Shown in pieces: positions 1 through 6,997 of a stretch of 9,894 nt of DNA. The DNA is taken from NCBI GenBank assembly GCA_902766185.1, contig CACXCQ010000141.1, forward strand, positions 1-9,894, given 5' to 3'. The stretch comes from an uncultured Eubacteriales bacterium (GTDB lineage Bacteria > Bacillota > Clostridia > Peptostreptococcales > Anaerovoracaceae). Both the position numbers and the translations under genes were made by a program. The notes below the pieces were generated by a model that was not told the DNA's origin, did not search any database, and was given only the letters and a program-made list of their open reading frames with translations. Position 1 is the first letter of the stretch. Every line of letters begins with the position of its first letter.

Positions 1-108
1 AAGGAGCCGACGACGGATGAAGATGGTACCGTCATTACCGGTTACGCTCCTTACTGGATCGAAGACAGCGTGCCCATCGTCGTGTGTGTGGATTACGCGG
101 TCAAATAG
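1..108 (+). CDS. C-terminal fragment of an unrecognised protein
   Basis: An open frame runs from the window edge in frame 1 to a TAG stop at 106-108 and gives 35 residues, ending in SVPIVVCVDYAVK. The start lies outside the window, so neither family nor function can be read. The tail mixes acidic residues (TTDEDG) with an aromatic and beta-prone segment (YAPYWIEDSVPIVVCVDYAV), which would suit the closing strands of a globular domain. The stop lies 2 bases before the ATG of the next gene, so the two are probably cotranscribed. That this is coding rests on the gapless frame, its amino-acid make-up and the close gene spacing. Confidence 0.6.
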   Translation, partial: KEPTTDEDGTVITGYAPYWIEDSVPIVVCVDYAVK

Positions 109-110
109 AG

Positions 111-668
111 ATGAACATCACCGTTTACTTAGGCTCATTTGAAGCAAAAGATGGATCCCTGAGAGATGCGGTCCGCGCGCTGGGCGCGTGGATCGGCGAA
201 AATGGGCATACCCTCGTTTACGGCGGATCGAAGATCGGCCTCATGGGGATCCTGGCACAGAGTGTCATCAGCTCGGGCGGCAAAGCCATCGGCGTCGAAC
301 CGGGCTTTTTCGTCGAGCGCGTCCTCCAGTACGAAGACCTGACCGAGCTCATCGTCACCGAAGACATGTCTGAGCGCAAGGCCAGGATGATCGAGCTGGG
401 AGAGGCCTTCGTCGCGCTTCCGGGCGGAACCGGTACGCTGGAGGAGATCAGTGAGATCATGTCCGCGGTTTCCCTGGGCCTCGTGGACGCGCCGTGCATC
501 CTGTACAATCACAAGGGTTATTACGACAGCCTGAAGGCCCAGCTGGCCAGAATGGTCGAGGAGGGACTGTCCTCCGAGGAGCGCCAGGCGGGCATCTATT
601 TCGCCGACAGCATCCCGCAGGTCATCGACGTGATCAGAAACGCAGCTACCGGGTCCGGCGTCAGATAG
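111..668 (+). CDS. LOG-family (TIGR00730-type) nucleotide phosphoribohydrolase-like protein
   Basis: The 185-residue protein has the LOG/lysine decarboxylase-like Rossmann fold signature. A beta strand and glycine loop LVYGGSKIGLMG lies at residues 35-46, the MSERKARM segment with the conserved Arg and Lys at 86-93, and the diagnostic PGGTGTLEE motif (PGGxGTxxE) at 104-112. Characterised members cleave the N-glycosidic bond of nucleoside 5'-monophosphates, releasing base and ribose 5-phosphate; in plants and some bacteria this activates cytokinins. The physiological substrate here is unknown. It is probably cytosolic, and its length matches bacterial homologues. I chose ATG 111 because it opens directly on the first beta strand (MNITVYLGS). 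The frame is open back to a GTG at 84, but that would overlap the upstream gene. The ribosome site is weak, so translation may be coupled to the upstream gene, whose stop is 2 bases away. Confidence 0.88.
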   Translation: MNITVYLGSFEAKDGSLRDAVRALGAWIGENGHTLVYGGSKIGLMGILAQSVISSGGKAIGVEPGFFVERVLQYEDLTELIVTEDMSERKARMIELGEAFVALPGGTGTLEEISEIMSAVSLGLVDAPCILYNHKGYYDSLKAQLARMVEEGLSSEERQAGIYFADSIPQVIDVIRNAATGSGVR

Positions 669-676
669 GAGGCCAT

Positions 677-709
677 CCAGCTTTTGCGTTATGATGGTGC
701 AAAGGCTGG
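677..709 (+). other. Strong hairpin in the gap before the membrane-protein cluster
   Basis: CCAGCTTTTGC (677-687) pairs with GCAAAGGCTGG (699-709), giving an 11-bp stem with one G-U pair and an 11-base loop. No T-run follows on either strand, so it is not a standard intrinsic terminator. The rest of the gap (669-752) has a TAAAAT box at 720-725 without a convincing -35 partner, then the ribosome site GGGGAGG at 741-747. The hairpin could be an RNA-processing or stability element, an attenuator arm or a protein-binding palindrome; the sequence does not decide. Confidence 0.55.
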
Positions 710-752
710 CGAAATGCGGTAAAATAAACAAGTTATAGACGGGGAGGAAAAA

Positions 753-1613
753 ATGAGGACTCCGAATCAATATATTCGTGATGTGGGCAAAAGAGCAAGA
801 GAGCAGAAGGGCGTGTTTATTTTGTACTCGATCCTGCGGCTGCTCGTGGTCCTGATCGCCATCAGAAGCGTGATGCTGCACAATTTCGATGTCACCCTCA
901 CGTGTCTGCTGGTGCTTGCGCTGTTCTTCGTTCCGAGTTTCCTGGAGGAGACGCTGAAGATCCGGATACCGGCGCTGTTTGAAGGAATCATATACTGCTT
1001 CATCTTCGCGGCTGAGATCCTGGGAGAGTTGGGTCACTTCTACACCCATATCCCGATCTGGGATACCATGCTGCATACCCTGAACGGATTCCTGTTCGCT
1101 GCCGTGGGCTTCTCCACGGTGGAACTGCTGAACCGGACCAATAAGAACATCAGCCTCTCACCGCTGTATCTGACCATGGTGGCTTTCTGCTTTTCCATGA
1201 CCATCGGCGTGCTGTGGGAGTTCTTCGAGTGTGGCGCGGACATCTTCCTGGGTCAGGATATGCAGAAGGACTTCATCATCGACCGCTTCCAGTCGGTGAC
1301 CCTCGATCCGACCCACAGCCAGCAGGTCATTCCGGTGGAGGACATCACGGGAACGGTGATCCACACCGCCTCCGGGGACATTCAGATCGACGGAGGCTAC
1401 CTGGATATCGGAATACTGGACACCATGAAGGACCTTCTGGTCAACTTCATCGGCGCAGTCGTGTTCTGCAGCTTCGGGTTTGCTTTCCTGAAGTACGGTG
1501 AGAAGAGAAAGGTCGCGACATCTGTCGTGCAGGGTCTGCGCCTCCAGCCGGTCACGGAAGACGAAACAAAAGGCGAGACAAAAGACGAAACCGAAGATAA
1601 AAAGGGAGAATAG
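753..1613 (+). CDS. Polytopic membrane protein, YjdF/DUF2238-like
   Basis: This 286-residue protein has about six hydrophobic segments (near residues 20-42, 46-63, 73-92, 107-126, 138-157 and 228-247). Polar motifs sit at membrane edges: GHFYTHIPIWDTMLHTLNG (94-112), WEFFECGADIFLG (155-167) and LDTMKDLLVNFIGA (222-235). That order (D/H followed by G, then WExxE, then DTxxD..G) resembles the DUF2238/YjdF inner-membrane family, which has no established function. The acidic and histidine residues could bind a metal or proton, but that is inference. About 60 polar residues lie between the WEFFE and DTMKD motifs. The C-terminal tail is very charged, with four-residue units DETK-GETK-DETE at 270-281. 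ATG 753 follows GGGGAGG (741-747) at a good distance. The next gene starts 6 bases after the stop, so it heads or joins the downstream cluster. Confidence 0.75.
   Translation: MRTPNQYIRDVGKRAREQKGVFILYSILRLLVVLIAIRSVMLHNFDVTLTCLLVLALFFVPSFLEETLKIRIPALFEGIIYCFIFAAEILGELGHFYTHIPIWDTMLHTLNGFLFAAVGFSTVELLNRTNKNISLSPLYLTMVAFCFSMTIGVLWEFFECGADIFLGQDMQKDFIIDRFQSVTLDPTHSQQVIPVEDITGTVIHTASGDIQIDGGYLDIGILDTMKDLLVNFIGAVVFCSFGFAFLKYGEKRKVATSVVQGLRLQPVTEDETKGETKDETEDKKGE
1560..1595 (+). repeat. Three 12-base coding units giving DETK/GETK/DETE
   Basis: Three consecutive 12-base units encode the charged tail of the YjdF/DUF2238-like protein. Each has the form (D/G)-E-T-(K/E), and a further DKKGE closes the protein. 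Bases vary at third positions and in one codon per unit. Such short in-frame units often change copy number between strains without breaking the frame. The tail should lie outside the lipid phase, probably in the cytoplasm by the positive-inside rule (KYGEKRK precedes it). Confidence 0.55.
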
Positions 1614-1619
1614 GATTCG

Positions 1620-3698
1620 GTGAGAACAGTATTCGACATTTTCAAAAGTGATCTGCGTGCGATCGTGAAATCGGTCTTCGTGCTGATCATCGTTTTGGCG
1701 ATGGGCACGATACCGTCTCTGTACGCATGGATCAATATATACGCGAACTGGGATCCCTATGCGGATGCCGGTAATGTCGAAGTAGCCCTGGCCTCCAGGG
1801 ACAGCGGGATCGACCTGAAGAACGGCTCCCATGTGAACAGCGCCGCGGAAGTGATCGCGGAAGTAAAGGACGATAAAGATATCAGGTACTGCCCGCTGGA
1901 CGATCCTGAGCAAGCCGTGGAAGGAGTCAAATCGGGCAGGTTTTACGCTGCGGTCATCTTTGAGGACGGCTTCACCTACGACATGCATCATTATGAGGAG
2001 GCCATAGGTGACCGGGAGGCAAAACTCACCTATTACACCAACATCAAGAAAAACGCCGTCGCGTCCAAGATGACCGACCAGGCCTCGGCCAAGCTTCTCC
2101 AGGACATCAACGCGGAATACGTGGAAAACATGCTGACCCAGTATTTCGGAGACGCGGAGAAGGTGGCTGACGACATCGATACAGAGGAGGCTGCGGATAC
2201 CGCTCTGAAACAGCTTACCGGGACCAGGGACGCCCTCCACGACTTCAATGCTGCCGTGGGCGGGATCATGTCCGCCGGGGGAAATGTGACCCGGGCACTG
2301 GACAACGCCAAGGGGGAACTCGACACCGGAAGAAGGAACGGCAGCGCGGATATCGAGAGCGCGAAGAATAAGATCGACCAGGCGAGATCTACCATCAAGG
2401 ACGTATCCAAGGCCGTGGACCAGAAAACAGAGAAACTGGAGAAGGCCATCGGCGACCTGCAGAAGACGCTGGATCAGCTTCAGGGGCCCATCGATGAGAA
2501 AACGAAGGAAAAACTCATCCGCAGGGCCATCGAGAACGCGGACCGGGTCCTGACCATCCTGCAGGACATGCGGGGGATGCTCCCGGAGCACCCCAAGACC
2601 ACAGCCGGACGGGTGACGGCAGATGCTTTGGATGTGATGATCATGCAGACGGAGCACGTCAGGAAACTCCTGCAGACCGATCCGACCACTCCGGAGATCA
2701 TCACCGATGCGGAAGCCATCAAGGAGATGGTGGATTCCGATCTGAAACCGAGCTTTGCGCTTATGCTTAAGGACATCCGCAAAGCCCTGAAGCGGACCGC
2801 TCCGCTGCTGAAGTCAGCGGACGGCGTCCTGGACGATATCGATCCGGTGCTGGACAGCGCGGGCTCCACCGTCCGGGGTCTTGACGCGACCCTTGCCGGG
2901 ACGCAGACCATGCTGACCTCGCTGGAGACGAAGCTGGACGATATCATCGAGAAGGTGGAAAACGCGGAAGAGAGCGACCGGGCTGAGGTGCTGTTGGATA
3001 TGCTCGGCGGAGACCCGGAGCAGTACAGCGACTTTTTCACCAACCTTGTGGAGATCAAGGCGACGGAACTGTATGAGCCGGTTTCCTACGGCGCCGCCAT
3101 GACGCCTTTCTATACCATCATCGCCCTGTGGGTGGGCGGAGTCATGCTGGTGACCCTCTTGAACACCAACGTGAACCGGAGGAAGTTCCCGCGGATCACC
3201 GAGGCAGAAGGGTTCTTTGGCAGATTCCTGATCTTCTTCCTGATCGGGCAGGTCCAGGCGGCAGTCGTGGTCCTGGGGAACATTTTCCTGCTCCACTGCA
3301 GCCCTGTTCACCCGTGGCTCATGTGGCTGTCCGCGGCATTCACCAGCATGGTGTTCGTCATCCTGATCTACGCCCTGACCCTCGCCTTCGGCGACATCGG
3401 CAGGGCAGCGGTGATCGTTATCATGATGATCCAGATCGCGGGATCCAGCGGAACTTATCCCATCGAGATCCTGCCGGGGATCTTCAACAAGATCTACCTG
3501 TTCTTCCCGTTCCCCTATGCCATCAACGCCATGCGTGAGGCCATCTGCGGGTTGTACGGGCATGCTTATGTGGTCTATCTGGCCCAGCTCATGGTCTTCT
3601 TCGTATTCGCTGTCCTTCTCGGCCTGTTCGTCAGGAAGCCCTTCAGCGGAGTGAAGGCGTTCATGAGCAAAAAAATGAAAGAAACGGAGGTGCTGTAA
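1620..3698 (+). CDS. YhgE/Pip domain protein, first paralogue
   Basis: The 692-residue protein has the YhgE/Pip layout. One membrane segment lies near the N-terminus (about 17-38, ending YAWINI at 35-40). A long extracellular part follows (about 41-490), rich in helical, probably coiled-coil sequence around 190-320 and 380-455. Five membrane segments close it (about 494-515, 533-557, 567-590, 596-613 and 652-671), resembling ABC-2 permease bundles. Family marks are SGRFYAAVIFEDGF (105-118), MTPFYTIIALW (494-504), GTYPIEILPG (611-620) and INAMREAICGLYGH (635-648). The family includes the Lactococcus phage infection protein Pip and is related in layout to YueB/EsaA of type VII secretion; its transport role is not settled. 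GTG 1620 was chosen because MRTVFDI aligns with MRTIFDI of the second paralogue, and AGGGAGA lies 11-18 bases upstream. No ATPase gene is nearby. Confidence 0.9.
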   Translation: MRTVFDIFKSDLRAIVKSVFVLIIVLAMGTIPSLYAWINIYANWDPYADAGNVEVALASRDSGIDLKNGSHVNSAAEVIAEVKDDKDIRYCPLDDPEQAVEGVKSGRFYAAVIFEDGFTYDMHHYEEAIGDREAKLTYYTNIKKNAVASKMTDQASAKLLQDINAEYVENMLTQYFGDAEKVADDIDTEEAADTALKQLTGTRDALHDFNAAVGGIMSAGGNVTRALDNAKGELDTGRRNGSADIESAKNKIDQARSTIKDVSKAVDQKTEKLEKAIGDLQKTLDQLQGPIDEKTKEKLIRRAIENADRVLTILQDMRGMLPEHPKTTAGRVTADALDVMIMQTEHVRKLLQTDPTTPEIITDAEAIKEMVDSDLKPSFALMLKDIRKALKRTAPLLKSADGVLDDIDPVLDSAGSTVRGLDATLAGTQTMLTSLETKLDDIIEKVENAEESDRAEVLLDMLGGDPEQYSDFFTNLVEIKATELYEPVSYGAAMTPFYTIIALWVGGVMLVTLLNTNVNRRKFPRITEAEGFFGRFLIFFLIGQVQAAVVVLGNIFLLHCSPVHPWLMWLSAAFTSMVFVILIYALTLAFGDIGRAAVIVIMMIQIAGSSGTYPIEILPGIFNKIYLFFPFPYAINAMREAICGLYGHAYVVYLAQLMVFFVFAVLLGLFVRKPFSGVKAFMSKKMKETEVL

Positions 3699-3994
3699 TG
3701 GACGGAAACCAGAACGATCGTTACAGGGCCCTCGACACGATAGCCCAGGATTTCCATGAAAAGAAGAGGAAGCGGCTCAAGGGCAGCGCCATCGTGCTGG
3801 TCCTGCTTCCGGTGGTCCTGGGACTGATTCGGTGGGTGACGGACAGCGACAAGGTCTTTTTCCTCATCATCTGGGTGCTGTGCATGTTTGCCCTCGCCGT
3901 TTATCTGGTCAGCCTGGAATACCTGGACGAGGTGTTCCAGAACAAGTTCGATCCCAACGCCGCGGACGGCGCGGAGGAAGGAGAGGACGAATGA
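3698..3994 (+). CDS. Small two-helix membrane protein between the YhgE/Pip genes
   Basis: This 98-residue protein belongs to no family I recognise. A polar N-terminus with a strongly basic patch (EKKRKRLKG, 21-29) is followed by membrane segments at about 30-47 and 52-73, joined by a very short turn (TDSD). The tail is acidic (GAEEGEDE, 91-98). The basic patch predicts that both ends face the cytoplasm. Its ATG overlaps the preceding stop by one base (TAATG), with GGAGG at 3686-3690. Its stop overlaps the next ATG (ATGA). This double overlap points to coupled translation and near-equal amounts of the three proteins. A role as partner or assembly subunit for the flanking YhgE/Pip proteins is inference from position. 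The reading frame is well supported by start, ribosome site and membrane pattern. Confidence 0.85.
   Translation: MDGNQNDRYRALDTIAQDFHEKKRKRLKGSAIVLVLLPVVLGLIRWVTDSDKVFFLIIWVLCMFALAVYLVSLEYLDEVFQNKFDPNAADGAEEGEDE
3977..3986 (+). promoter_or_regulatory. Ribosome binding site that fixes the second YhgE/Pip start
   Basis: GAAGGAGAGG lies 4 bases before ATG 3991; its GGAG core (3980-3983) is 7 bases away. The frame stays open upstream to 3832, but that extension would overlap the 98-residue gene and encodes an Arg/Gly/Pro-rich stretch typical of a shadow frame. The site, together with alignment of MRTIFDI to the first paralogue, sets the start at 3991. Confidence 0.75.
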
Positions 3995-6135
3995 GGACCA
4001 TATTCGACATCATCAAAAACGACTTCAAGCGGCTGACCTCCAGCGTCGTGGCTCTGGTGATCCTCATGGGGATCATCGTCGTGCCCTGTCTTTTCGCGTG
4101 GATCAATATCCTCTCCAACGACGATCCTTTCAAGCCGGCCTCCACAGGGAACATTCCGGTGGCCGTCTACAGCGAGGACGAGGGAGCGGAGATGATGGGC
4201 CTCTCCATCAACGTGGGTGAGATCGTCACCGATACGCTGGGCTCCAACGACATGATCGGATGGGACATCGTCGGCAGCAAAAAGAAGGCTCTTCGGGGAG
4301 TCAGCTCCGGAAGGTATTACGCTGCGGTCATCGTTCCGGAGGACTTCAGCAGCGACATCATGAGCTTCACCAGCGGGGACATGGAGCATCCGGAGATCCT
4401 GTTCTACGAAAACCAGAAGACAAACGCCATCGCGCCCAAGATCACCGGCAAGATCCGGGAGGTCCTGGAGGAGCAGGTGGACGCGGCGTTCATCAATACC
4501 ATCGGCCAGTACATCACAAAGGCAGCCACGGCCGCAGAAGCGGCTGGGCTGGATCCCCAGGACGCCTTCAGCGGTCTGGGGGACACCATGCGTGATCTGG
4601 ACGCGGACCTGGCCAACAGCGTCGTGATGGTGCAGGCGGCTGCGGGGCTCTCCGATGCGGCGGGAGACCTGCTGAAGGCTTCCGACGAACTGATGGACAG
4701 CTCTGGAGATACCCTTGCCCTGGGCGAGCAGCTGCTCGAGTCGGCGGAGGATAAGGTGCCGGAGAAAGCCGACACATCCTCCATCAGTAAGGTGATCCAC
4801 GAGACGGTGGCCCTGCTGACCAAAAACCTGACGAAGATCAGCGATGACCTGACCGAAGTGAGCAGCGACATGGGCAAGTACAACCGTTTCATTCAGGATG
4901 ATCTGGAGCTGCACAAGAAGGTCGTTGGGGACATGAAGGCCGCCGTGGACAAGATCGTAAAGCGGCTCAACGCCATGGGGCTTACGGGTCTGGCCAGCCG
5001 GTTCAGCCGGGTCTCCGACCGCCTGGAAAAGATCCTCGACCGGCTGAACAGACTGGAGACGGCGGACGCGTCGAACTGGGCCCTCATGCAGGCGTACATG
5101 GACGAGATCCTGGGCGATATCGATTCCGCCCAGAAGTCCCTGAAGAAGATCGACGCCGATGTGGATAAGAAGCTGGACAGGAAGCTGAACGCGGCGGTGA
5201 AGGACGCCAGGAAGGCCATCTCCCAGACCCGCGGCGCCCTGTCCGGCATCTACGGCGATATGGATCTGCTGGCGGATTCCCTGGATCAGTCGGAGCAGGC
5301 CCTGCAGTCGCTGAAGGGGGGACTGGACGGGACCCTGACGACCCTGGAATCCCTGCGGAGCGGAAGCCGCAACCTGGCTGACCTCTTCGACAGCTTATCC
5401 GACAGCGATCTGCTGAAGGACGTGTACCATCTGATGCAGAACGACGCGGAGGTGATTGCCGCGAATATGGCAACGCCGATCAAGATGGAAACGGAGGAGA
5501 TCTACCCCATCCGGAATTTCGGTTCAGTCATGGCTCCGTTCTATACCGTCATCGCCCAGTGGATTGGCGCCATGTTCGCCGCCGTCATGATCCACGTGCA
5601 GGTGAGGAGAAGAGAAGGGCTGGAGGGAGCGAAGCTGCACCAGCTGTTCTTCGGCCGGTATCGTCTGTTCATGATGATCGGACTGAGCCAGGCGATCCTG
5701 GTCTCCCTAGGAGAACTGCTCTACGTTGGGATCCAGTGCGTCCATCCGCTGATGTTCATCCTGGCGGCCTGCATCAACAGCCTGGTCTTCACGGTGATCG
5801 TCTATTCCCTTGTCTTCGCCCTGGAGAACATCGGCCTCGCGGTGGGCGTGATCCTGATGGTGCTGCAGGTGGCGGGAGCAGGGGGGACCTTCCCGGTGGA
5901 GGTGCTGCCCCCGGCGTTCAGGGCCGCGTTCCCCTTCATGCCGTTCAGATACGCCATGAACGCCATGAGAGAATGCATCGGCGGGACCTACGGGCACACC
6001 TATGTGAAGTGTCTCGGCACGCTGCTCCTCTTCGGGCTCGGGGCCATCGCCTTCGGCCTGCTTTTGCATAAGCCCATGAGAGGCATCATCGAGAAAGTGG
6101 AAAAGAGCAAAGAAGAAAGTGATGTCATGCTTTAG
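3991..6135 (+). CDS. YhgE/Pip domain protein, second paralogue
   Basis: This 714-residue paralogue of the gene at 1620 has the same plan. A membrane segment lies at about 17-38 (ending FAWINI, 35-40), then an extracellular part to about 510, then five membrane segments (about 514-536, 557-580, 586-611, 614-631 and 672-692). Shared marks are SGRYYAAVIVPEDF (106-119), YENQKTNAIAPKITGKI (139-155), MAPFYTVIAQW (514-524), GTFPVEVLP (632-640) and MNAMRECIGGTYGH (656-669). The middle (about 200-480) is predicted helical, with many Leu/Asp/Lys heptad-like stretches and two Asn/Arg-rich helices near 325-355, and has diverged strongly from the first paralogue. The shared ends with divergent middles suggest a hetero-oligomer with a common membrane core. 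The start overlaps the small gene's stop (ATGA). Like its sister it may act in export, cell-wall interaction or phage adsorption; none is proven by sequence. Confidence 0.9.
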   Translation: MRTIFDIIKNDFKRLTSSVVALVILMGIIVVPCLFAWINILSNDDPFKPASTGNIPVAVYSEDEGAEMMGLSINVGEIVTDTLGSNDMIGWDIVGSKKKALRGVSSGRYYAAVIVPEDFSSDIMSFTSGDMEHPEILFYENQKTNAIAPKITGKIREVLEEQVDAAFINTIGQYITKAATAAEAAGLDPQDAFSGLGDTMRDLDADLANSVVMVQAAAGLSDAAGDLLKASDELMDSSGDTLALGEQLLESAEDKVPEKADTSSISKVIHETVALLTKNLTKISDDLTEVSSDMGKYNRFIQDDLELHKKVVGDMKAAVDKIVKRLNAMGLTGLASRFSRVSDRLEKILDRLNRLETADASNWALMQAYMDEILGDIDSAQKSLKKIDADVDKKLDRKLNAAVKDARKAISQTRGALSGIYGDMDLLADSLDQSEQALQSLKGGLDGTLTTLESLRSGSRNLADLFDSLSDSDLLKDVYHLMQNDAEVIAANMATPIKMETEEIYPIRNFGSVMAPFYTVIAQWIGAMFAAVMIHVQVRRREGLEGAKLHQLFFGRYRLFMMIGLSQAILVSLGELLYVGIQCVHPLMFILAACINSLVFTVIVYSLVFALENIGLAVGVILMVLQVAGAGGTFPVEVLPPAFRAAFPFMPFRYAMNAMRECIGGTYGHTYVKCLGTLLLFGLGAIAFGLLLHKPMRGIIEKVEKSKEESDVML

Positions 6136-6157
6136 GAAAAGACAGGAGAGATGAAGA

Positions 6158-6994
6158 ATGGGAGATCTAATGAAGGTCGATAACGAAATGGACTTGTTTG
6201 GGATGCACATTGTTGACCCCTGGGCTACGATGATCCGCCTTGCGGTGATCATTCTCATCGGGATGATGCTGATCACGATCCTGCTGGCGGTGATCCGCCG
6301 GGTCCTGAAGAGGATAGACGCCCTTGACGATCTGCTGGCCTCCTTCACCATCAACACCGTCAGGACGATCTGCATCATCGTTCTGATCGCCATGTGTCTG
6401 GATACTTTGGGGGTCAATATCGGAACCATCGTGGCCGTGCTCGGCGCAGCGGGAGCAGCCATCGCGCTGGCGCTGAAGGACAGCCTGGCAAATGTGGCAG
6501 GTGGTCTGATGGTCATCATCACCCAGCCCTTCAGGAAGGGAGACCTGATCAACATCGGGGAGTACCGGGGGAGAGTAATGGAGATCGATCTGTTCCTGAC
6601 CACCCTGCGGACCCTGAATTATCAGACCATCACCATCCCCAACGGGCTGGTCAACACCTCCATCCTGGTGAACGAGACCCGGGAGGAGATACGCCGTGTG
6701 GACCTGACCTTCGGCATCAGCTACGACAGCGATGTGGCCAGGGCCAAGGAGATCATGCGGCAGGTCTGCAAAGAAGCAGAGCTGGTGCTGGATGAGCGGG
6801 AGCCGGTGATCGGGGTGAACCGGAACGATGACAGCGCTGTTGTACTGGATCTCATGGCCTGGTGTCGCACGGAGGATTATTTCAACACCCAGTACTATCT
6901 GCTGGAGAAGGTACGGGAGGCCTTTGACGAGGCAGGCATCACCATTCCCTATCCGCACATGGTGGTGCAAACGAATGGGAAGGAACACGAATGA
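6158..6994 (+). CDS. mscS: Small-conductance mechanosensitive channel (MscS family)
   Basis: This 278-residue protein is close in length to E. coli MscS (286). Membrane helices lie at about 24-47, 64-86 and 88-120. The third contains the Ala/Gly-rich pore lining GAAGAAIALALKDSLANVAG (96-115), followed by the beta-domain entry ITQPFRKGDLINIG (121-134) and the IPNG motif (160-163). The cytoplasmic alpha/beta domain ends with the typical ITIPYPHMVVQ (261-271). MscS heptamers open when membrane tension rises and release solutes during osmotic downshock. ATG 6158 sits 7 bases after AGGAGAG (6144-6150); an in-frame ATG at 6170 is a less well-spaced alternative. The gap to the second YhgE/Pip gene is 22 bases with no terminator, so it likely shares that transcript. 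The stop is only 3 bases from the end of the opposing gene. Confidence 0.95.
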   Translation: MGDLMKVDNEMDLFGMHIVDPWATMIRLAVIILIGMMLITILLAVIRRVLKRIDALDDLLASFTINTVRTICIIVLIAMCLDTLGVNIGTIVAVLGAAGAAIALALKDSLANVAGGLMVIITQPFRKGDLINIGEYRGRVMEIDLFLTTLRTLNYQTITIPNGLVNTSILVNETREEIRRVDLTFGISYDSDVARAKEIMRQVCKEAELVLDEREPVIGVNRNDDSAVVLDLMAWCRTEDYFNTQYYLLEKVREAFDEAGITIPYPHMVVQTNGKEHE

Positions 6995-6997
6995 GAT

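Noticed and set aside
677..725. Intrinsic terminator after the LOG gene
   Set aside because: The hairpin is good but no T-run follows on either strand.
135..1076. Minus-strand open frame of about 310 codons opposite the LOG gene
   Set aside because: The plus-strand LOG gene has clear family motifs; the opposing protein shows no domain, only complementary codon bias.
1158..2657. Long minus-strand open frame (about 500 codons) opposite the YjdF-like and first YhgE/Pip genes
   Set aside because: It is rich in His, Arg, Gly and Val in patterns typical of the complement of GC-rich coding DNA, crosses two real genes and has no convincing ribosome site.
3832..3990. N-terminal extension of the second YhgE/Pip protein
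   Set aside because: It would fully overlap the small membrane gene, gives an Arg/Gly/Pro-rich peptide, and the ribosome site and paralogue alignment both place the start at 3991.
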